NCBI RefSeq assembly: GCF_001704415.2
Contig: NC_030811.1
Location: forward strand, 81,176,069-81,240,068
Length of the DNA stretch: 64,000 nucleotides
DNA from: Capra hircus
Taxonomy: Eukaryota > Chordata > Mammalia > Artiodactyla > Bovidae
Reading direction: 5' to 3'
Part shown: piece by piece, positions 57,765-64,000 of the stretch
How positions within the stretch are numbered: position 1 is the first letter of the stretch
Layout of the letters: every line of letters begins with the position of its first letter
Translations under genes and position numbers: made by a program
The notes under the pieces: generated by a model
What the model was told of the DNA's origin: nothing
The model's input: only the letters and a program-made list of their open reading frames with translations
Databases searched by the model: none

Positions 57765-59666
57765 TATCATTTGCAAAAAAGCAAAATGGCTGTCTGAGGA
57801 AGACTTACAAATTGCTGTGAGAAGAGGAGAAGTAAAAAGCAAAGGAGGAAAAGAAAGATATACCCATTTGAATGCAGAGTTCCAAAGAATAGGAAGGAGA
57901 GAAAAAAAAACCTTCCTCAGTGATCAATGCAAAGAAATAGAGGAAAACAATAGAATGGGAAAGACTAGAGATCTCTTCAAGACACTTAGAGATAACAAGG
58001 GAACATTTCATGCAAAGATGAGCTCAATGAAGGACAAAACTGGTATGGACCTGACGGAAGCAGAAGATATTAAGAAGAGGTGGCAAGAATACACAAAATA
58101 ATCAAGGTAATCACAATAGTGTGATCACTCACCTAGAGCCAGACATCCTGGAATGCGAAGTCAAGTGGGCCTTAGGAAGTATCACTATGAACAAAGCTAA
58201 TGGAGGTAATAGAATTACAGATGAGCTATTTCAAATACTAAAAGGTGATGCTGTGAAAGTGCTGCACTCAGTACTTTAGCAAATTCGGAAAACTCAGCAG
58301 TGGCCACAGGACTGGAAAAGGACAGTTTTCATTACAATCCCAAAGAAAGGCAATGCCAAAGAATGCTTAAACTACTGCACAATTACACTCATCTCACATG
58401 CTAGTAAAGTAATGCTCAAAATTCTCCAAGCCAGGCTTCAGCAATACATGAACCGTGAACTCCCTGATGTTCAAGCTGGTTTTCGAAAAGGCAGAGGAAC
58501 CAGAGATCAAATTGCCAACATCCGCTTGATCATGGAAAAAGCAAGAGAGTTCTAGAAAAACATCTATTTCTGCTTTATTGACTATGCCAAAGCCTTTGAC
58601 TATGTGGATCACAATAAACTGTGGAAAATTCTGAAAGAGATGAGAATACCAGACCACCTGACCTGCCTCTTGAGAAACCTGTATGCAGGTCAGGAAGCAA
58701 CAGTTAGAACTGGACAAGGAACAACAGACTGGTTCCAAATAGGAAAAGGAGTATGTCAAGGCTGTATATTGTCACCTTGCTTATTTAACTTCTATGCAGA
58801 GTCCATCATGAGAAATGCTGGGCTGGAAGAAGCACAAGCTGGAATCAAGATTGCCGGGAGAAATATCAATAAGCTCAGATATGCAGATGACACCACCCTT
58901 ATGGCAGAAAGTGAAGAGGCACTAAAGAGCCTCTTGATGAAAGTGCAAGAGGAGAGTGGAAAAGTTGGCTTAAAGCTCAACATTCAGAAAACTAAGATCA
59001 TGGCATCCGGTCCCATCACTTCATGGCAAATAGTTGGGGAAACAGTGGAAACAATGACGACTTTCTTTTTAGGGGCTCCAAAATCACTGCAGATGGTGAT
59101 TGCAGCCATGAAATTAAAAGATGTTTGCTCCTTGGAAGGAAAGTTATGACCAACCTAGATAGCATATTAAAAAGTAGAGACAACTTTGCCAACAAAGGTC
59201 CATCTAGTCAAGGCTATGGTTTTTCCAGTGGTCATGTATGGATATGAGAGTTGGACTATAAAGAAAGCTGAGTGCCAAAGAATTGATGCTTTTGAACTGT
59301 GATATTGGAGAAGACTCTTGAGAGTCCTTTGGACTGCAAGGAGATCCAACCATCCATTCTAAAGGAGATCAGTCCTGGGTGTTCATTGGAAGGACTGATG
59401 TTGAAGCTGAAATTCCAATACTTTGGCCACCTGATGTGAAGAGCTGACTCATTAGAAAAGACCCTCATGCTGGGAAAGATTGAGGGCAGGAGGAGAAGGG
59501 GACGACAGAGGATGAGATGGTTGGATGGCATCACCGACTCAATGGATATGAGTTTGGGTAAACTCCAGGAGTTGGTGATGGACAGGGAGGCCTGGTGTGC
59601 TGCTGTTCATGTGGTCACAGAGTCAGACACGACTGAGCAACTGAACTGAACTCAACTGAACTGAGA
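57765..59666 (+). mobile_element. BovB LINE, longest copy in the window
   Basis: Covers the linker between endonuclease and reverse transcriptase, the reverse transcriptase and the C-terminal region to the tail (cgactgagcaactgaactga). An open frame ending at 58101 encodes the linker region (LSEEDLQIAVRRGEVKSKGG, then KTRDLFKTLRDNKGTFHAKM); its first 30 or so codons precede BovB similarity. A deletion follows at about 58098. Reverse-transcriptase coding includes motif A (FIDYAKAFDYVDH) after an in-frame TAG (tctagaaaaac, 58551-58561) and YADD at 58880-58891. A 181-codon frame (58604-59149) spans it before a frameshift. Not functional. Confidence 0.95.
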
Positions 59667-60504
59667 TTAAATAAGATAATATGTGGAAAGCATTTAGTGC
59701 AGTAAAAATTATAGCTCTACTACAACTGTTTCAATAGGAGTGCATGTTTAACTTCTGTTTGACTCTCTCTGTAGAGTTTTTTTTTTTCCTTGCCTATAAA
59801 ATAGCACATGCATACTTTAACAAGATTTAAACAACGTAATGATTTCTTGACTATAACACAATGAGAAATTTCAGTTTAACTTCGAGAATCTAGGCCCTCA
59901 GTATCCCAGGGTTTGCAATATTCTATTGTCTGTTTAAAGTCTTTGCCTTCATTAGTAGCTTTAAGGAATTTAAGATAAATATTTGCATACAAAAGAGTAT
60001 TTGTTGAAATGATCCCAAATCAACATATGCTTTGTTATTTGCAGTATTCCCCCTAGGAAGTAGGATGAATAATAAATGGCCAGACAGATGTAGAATTTAT
60101 TTAAGTACTTCAAAAATGTTTATATTTCAGGCGTTTAACCATAACCTAACTTCAGCTGTGTTTTTGTCTTGAGACACATATTTTTTTCCTAATTGTATGC
60201 ATACAAAGAGCTTCAAACATCTACTATTTTGATTCTTTTTTTTTTTTTTTTTTTGGCTCTAGCAGAATTCGGTAGTAAGAATAATTAAATGGGATAAAGA
60301 ATACAATTTTGCTTTCATCTGATAAGTTGTGTTGCTCACAGGGAAGCACCTATAGGTCAGTGGTTGATTAATATGAATACAAAAACATTGTAAAATAGTC
60401 CTTAACCTTACATACAAAATATTATAAGTTTATACACCAGAAACAAGCAGATAGTTTTACTGTTCATTTTTAAAAATAAATATGCTGAAGGCTTTAATTT
60501 AACA
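59667..60504. other. Unassigned AT-rich sequence
   Basis: Holds a (T)19 run at 60236-60254. No gene or recognised repeat. Confidence 0.5.
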
Positions 60505-60765
60505 GCCATTTAGTGGCACTTACTGTGTGCTGGGCAATGTTTAAAGCAATTTACAAATATTAACTATTTGTAATACCTAGTAAGAACTAATAAATAAGCT
60601 TCTAATTCAGCCTCTATTTTGCAGTTAAAAAAAAACTGGGGCAATAGAAATAAAGTAAATTTCCCAAGTTTCACAGCTAGTAAGTAACCAAGCCAGATTC
60701 AGCACCAGCAGATGGGCATCTGAGTCAGGGTTCTGAACCTTAGGCCTCTGCTGCCTCTTGCTTGA
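60505..60765 (-). mobile_element. MIR SINE
   Basis: Reversed MIR in good order: gcacttactgtgtgctgggc aatg, aatttacaaatattaactat, attttgcagttaaaaaaaaa ctggggc, cacagctagtaagtaaccaa gcc, then a diverged head (gggttctgaacc). One of the clearest ancient repeats here. Confidence 0.88.
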
Positions 60766-61740
60766 AAGGCATGTAGACAAGGTCACTTATGGGTCGTGAA
60801 AGAAAAGTGAAAGCTGGTTTTGTTTAATATTATAAATCCCTGAACTTCTGCTATCTCTTTTTAAAAATATTATTTTTTCTAATATTAAGTAATAGTATTC
60901 TAAGATAATTCTTGTATTTCTCAATAGTTACTTGATCTACATAGTTATTGAATTTGGCATGATTCTGCAAAGAGGAATGGATTGTTATTTTCTAGGGAAC
61001 AAGAGATATTCCCACAGTAATAGAATGTTCAGATATGTTTTATCAGACTTTTTTACATTCTTGGTAAAAAGTAGGATGCAAGAGTTTTTATATATAACAC
61101 CAAATACATAATGGATTTTGTGAGGGTTGACAAATAATATTGTCTAAGAGAGTCATATAGTGTGTAGAGAACAGTAATTATAAGTGAATTTATTTTACTC
61201 TTACTATATCCAAAAGAAGACTCTATATATTTGGATTGGAATTTCAAGTTCTTTTTTATTAATTTGTGACTTATCTTGTGTCCTAGCAGACTTTAGTTAT
61301 GATATGTAACTATCAGCAATAATATAATGAAGCCAAATGTTTATAGTATTAGACACTAAAGGGTTTTGTAGCTCTGGTCCACCCACAAATTACTTGAAAA
61401 CTCTGGAAAAAAGAAAAGAAAAAAAAGTCATGGAAAAAAAGGGCACATTTCAGCTAATTAATAAAGAGAGGAAAAATGAAGGATTGCTGAGTTAATGACA
61501 TCTCACACTAAATTTGGATAATTTTACTATTCTAAATAATATTCTAAATATATATTATTTAGAAGATAAATAATATTCTGAATATATTAAATAATATTCT
61601 AAATAGGAATGAAATTGTTATTAGCTACTAATATCTTGAACTTTTTAGCATAGCAATGTAGGTAAACCATTAATCATATGTAACTTTTTCCCACTTCAAG
61701 CTATCATGTTCTGCCGTATTGTAATTCCATAATATGTGAA
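60766..61740. other. Unassigned AT-rich sequence
   Basis: No gene. A degenerate short tandem of aataatattctaaata-like units lies at about 61531-61605. Confidence 0.5.
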
Positions 61741-61960
61741 TGGCTCTTCCCAGATGGCACTAGTGATAAATAACCCATCTGCCAGTGCAGGAGGTATAAG
61801 AGACTCGGGTTCTATTCCTGGAAAAAAGATCCCCTGGAGGAGGACATGGCAGCCCACTCCAGTATTCTTGCCTGGGTCCCAAGCACCTAGGAGCCTGGAA
61901 GGCTACAGTCCGTAGGGTCACAAAGAATGGGACAGTACTGAAGAGTCTTAGCACACACAC
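61741..61960 (+). mobile_element. Bov-tA SINE
   Basis: Diverged head (ggctcttcccagatggcact), B-box region ggttctattcctgg, body ctccagtattcttgcctggg, tail ending tgaagagtcttagcacacac. A tgaatggct/tgattggct pair at the two ends may be the target-site duplication. Confidence 0.92.
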
Positions 61961-62268
61961 ACATGATTGGCTGTTAATCCAGGGCAACTGCTTACCAAAG
62001 CACAAAATCTCCGGAGTAAACTGACAAAACTAAATAGCTCTACAAAAATACTCTGAATTTAATCTTAAATTTCTTTCGCTTAATGTTTATCAAAAGTTCA
62101 TTATTGAACAGTGGCTGATAAATTTTCATCAGAATCCCTTTTCTAAGTCAGTCACTGGACTAATCTAGAATCTGGATGACCAGAGAATAGGCTGCATGCT
62201 CAGTCACTTAATATTTAATTAATAATTAAATATGATTAATTAAACTTATACTGAGTTTATACCTTTCT
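61961..62268. other. Unassigned AT-rich sequence
   Basis: No recognised feature. Confidence 0.5.
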
Positions 62269-62644
62269 CAGTTCAGTCACTCAGTCGATCTGACTGTTTG
62301 CGACCCCCAGGACTGCAGCACGCCAGGCTTCCCTGTCCATCACCAACTCTTGGAGCTTGCTCAAACTCATGTCCATCAAGTTGGTGATGCCATCCAACCA
62401 TCTCATCGTCTGTCATCCCCTTCTTTTCCTGCCTTCAATCTTTCCCAGCATCATGGTCTTTCCCAGTGACTCTGTTCTTTACATTAGGTGGCCAAAGTAT
62501 TGGAGCTTCAGCTTCAGCACCAGTCCTTTCAATGAATATTCTGAACTGATTTCCTTTAGAATGGACTGGTTGGATCTCCTTGCAGTCCCAGGCACTCTCA
62601 AGAGTCTTCTCCAGCACCACAGTTCAAAAGCATCAATTCTTCAG
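62269..62644 (-). mobile_element. BovB LINE 3' tail (about 0.4 kb)
   Basis: Reversed tail ctcagttcagtcactcagtc to agttcaaaagcatcaattct tcag, where a Bov-tA begins. Truncated at almost the same element position as the copies at 38808 and 40427. Confidence 0.92.
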
Positions 62645-62852
62645 TCACTTCAGTTGTGTACAATTCTTTGCAATCCTATGAACTATAGCCCACCAGGCTC
62701 CTCTGTCCATGGGGTTCTCCAGGAAATAATATTGGACAGGGTTGCCATGGCCTCCTCCAGGGGATCTTTGACACAGTGCTCTAAACTGTGTCTCCTGCAG
62801 CTTCTGCATTGCAGGTGGATTCTTGACCAGTGACCACCAACCAGGGAAGTCC
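62645..62852 (-). mobile_element. Bov-tA SINE
   Basis: Reversed tail tcacttcagttgtgtacaat to reversed head gaccaccaaccagggaagtc c. It abuts the preceding BovB directly. Confidence 0.93.
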
Positions 62853-62986
62853 AGAGAAGAGTCTATCTGATTATATTGGGTGCATTTTCCTCTTGGAAAT
62901 GATTCCTCTGAAATGATTTTTTAAAACTTTCCTTTACCCTTTTCAGTTCTTCTGGCTGGTCTAAGAGTCAAATTGACATGAGACAG
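62853..62986. other. Unassigned spacer
   Basis: Short sequence between SINE and BovB; nothing recognised. Confidence 0.5.
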
Positions 62987-64000
62987 GTTCAGTTCAGTTC
63001 AGTCACTCGGTCATGTCTGACTCTTCGTGACCCCAAGAATCTCAGGACGCCAGGCCTCCTTGTCCATCAGCAACTCCCGGAGTTCACTCAGATTCACGTC
63101 CATCGAGTCCGTGATGCCATCCAGCCATCTCATCCTCTGTCGTCCCCTTCTCCCCCTGCCCCCAATCCCTCCCAGCATCAGAGTCTTTTCCAATGAGTCA
63201 ACTCTTCGCATGAGGTGGCCAAAGTACTGGAGTTTCAGCTTGAGCATCTTTCCTTCCAAAGAAATCCCAGGGCTGATCTCCTTCAGAATGGACTGGTTGG
63301 ATCTCCTTGCAGTCCAAGAAACTCTCAAGAGTCTTCTCCAACACCACAGTTCAAAAGCATCAATTCTTCGGTGCTCAGCCTTCTTCACAGTCCAACTCTC
63401 ACATCCATACATGACCACTGGAAAAACCATAGCCTTGACTAGACGGACCTTAGTCGGCAAAGTAATATCTCTGCTTTTGAATATGCTACCTAGGTTGGTC
63501 ATAACTTTCCTTCCAAGGAGTAAGCGTCTTTTAATTTCATGGCTGCAATCACTATCTGCAGAGATTTTGGAGCCAAAAAAAATAAAGTCAGCCACTGTTT
63601 CCACTGTTTCCCCATCTGTTTCCCACGAAGTGATGGGACCGGATGCCATGATCTTCGTTTTCTGAATGTTGAGCTTTAATCCAGCTTTTTTACTCTCCTC
63701 TTTCACTTTCATCAAGAGGCTTTTGAGTTCCCCTTCACTTTCTGCCATAAGGGTGGTGTCATCTGCATATCTGAGGTTATTGATATTTCTCCTGGCAATC
63801 TTGATTCCAGCTTGTGTTTCTTCCAGTCCAGCATTTCTCATGATGTACTCTGCATATAAGTTAAATAAGCAAGGTGACAATATACAGCCTTGACGTACTC
63901 CTTTTCCTATTTGGAACCAGTCTATTGTTCCTTGTCTAGTTCTAACTGTTGCTTCCTGACCTGCATACAGGTTTCTCAAGAGGCAGGTCAGGTGGTCTCG
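62987..64000 (-). mobile_element. BovB LINE, young copy running off the window
   Basis: Reversed tail gttcagttcagttcagtcac at the left. BovB sequence is then continuous to the last base of the window, so its 5' end lies outside. It matches the remembered consensus most closely of all copies here and has no stop or frameshift in the visible coding part. Confidence 0.96.
63011..64000 (-). CDS. BovB ORF, C-terminal part, open to window edge
   Basis: A 329-codon frame with TGA at 63011-63013 and no internal stop up to base 64000, where the 5' end is cut off. It encodes the C-terminal half of the RTE-type protein: the reverse-transcriptase thumb-side boxes GVRQGCILSPCLF and RYADD (63758-63769, the catalytic aspartates), then the downstream region with VMYGCESWTVKKAEHRRIDA, ELWCWRRLLRV and RRGRQRMRWLDGI. 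The family protein makes a DNA nick with an N-terminal endonuclease and copies its RNA at the nick (target-primed reverse transcription). Whether that endonuclease and the first catalytic aspartate (motif A) are intact cannot be seen here. No start codon should be inferred. This is a mobile-element gene, not a host gene. Confidence 0.93.
   Translation of the reverse strand, partial: RDHLTCLLRNLYAGQEATVRTRQGTIDWFQIGKGVRQGCILSPCLFNLYAEYIMRNAGLEETQAGIKIARRNINNLRYADDTTLMAESEGELKSLLMKVKEESKKAGLKLNIQKTKIMASGPITSWETDGETVETVADFIFFGSKISADSDCSHEIKRRLLLGRKVMTNLGSIFKSRDITLPTKVRLVKAMVFPVVMYGCESWTVKKAEHRRIDAFELWCWRRLLRVSWTARRSNQSILKEISPGISLEGKMLKLKLQYFGHLMRRVDSLEKTLMLGGIGGRGRRGRQRMRWLDGITDSMDVNLSELRELLMDKEAWRPEILGVTKSQT

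Noticed and set aside
63027..63665. A 212-codon plus-strand frame at the right edge
   Set aside because: It is the antisense shadow of the BovB coding strand; the same holds for other frames antisense to BovB, such as 8796-9272 (-) and 62357-62833 (+).
1..64000. Retroviral LTR/provirus, CRISPR array, bacterial operon or phage
   Set aside because: No paired LTRs, gag-pol-env frames, regular spaced repeats or prokaryotic gene layout were seen; the repeat content is mammalian throughout.

Overview
This window is vertebrate nuclear DNA and almost certainly comes from a ruminant (Bovidae; cattle, sheep, goat or a close relative). The basis is three lineage-marking repeat families seen many times at high similarity: BovB (RTE-type LINE), the tRNA-headed SINE Bov-tA, and its dimeric relative BovA2. 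Older mammalian repeats (L1, L2, MIR, hAT and Tigger DNA-transposon remnants) fill in between. I see no bacterial-style genes, operons, CRISPR array, rRNA or functional tRNA gene. The species cannot be fixed from what I can see.

The only host-gene signal is one candidate internal exon on the minus strand (4365-4532), which reads like part of a cadherin repeat and has plausible splice sites in phase 1 at both ends. If real, almost the whole window is intron or flanking sequence of that gene. All other long reading frames are BovB reverse-transcriptase pieces, their antisense shadows, or chance.

Layout. 0-6.8 kb: AT-rich unassigned sequence, three SINEs and the candidate exon. 6.8-9.4 kb: two BovB copies head to head. 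10-14 kb: a BovA2, a Tigger remnant, a Bov-tA, a MIR and two L2 tails. 16-17.5 kb: two BovB copies tail to tail. 19.3-19.9 kb: a well-preserved L1 3' end with a perfect 20-bp target-site duplication. 24-26 kb: BovB, then an L1 split by a SINE. 29.4-33 kb: old L1 pieces in plus orientation, punctured by Bov-tA monomers and dimers. 33.5-35 kb: BovB split by a Bov-tA and ending in a fold-back palindrome. 37.8-42.6 kb: CHR-like SINE split by a Bov-tA, two short inverted BovB tails, and hAT remnants. 44.8-50.8 kb: MIR split by a Bov-tA, a 5'-inverted (twin-primed) L1, and another L1 tail. 52-56.8 kb: a layered nest in which an L1 carries SINEs and a BovB, and that BovB is itself interrupted by a second BovB in the opposite orientation; it ends in a 219-bp tandem duplication. 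57.8-59.7 kb: the longest BovB copy. 60.5 kb: MIR. 62.3-64 kb: BovB, SINE, and a BovB whose reverse-transcriptase frame is open to the window edge.

The elements interact rather than forming a pathway. BovB supplies the reverse-transcription machinery thought to mobilise Bov-tA and BovA2, which share its 3' tail, and L1 is the second autonomous system. I found no new molecular system. The points most worth following up are the candidate cadherin exon, the open BovB frame at the right edge, the nested and duplicated structures, and two Bov-tA dimers with the same fusion point. All family names come from remembered consensus sequences; no database search was run, and repeat boundaries are good to roughly 5-30 bases unless a target-site duplication is given.
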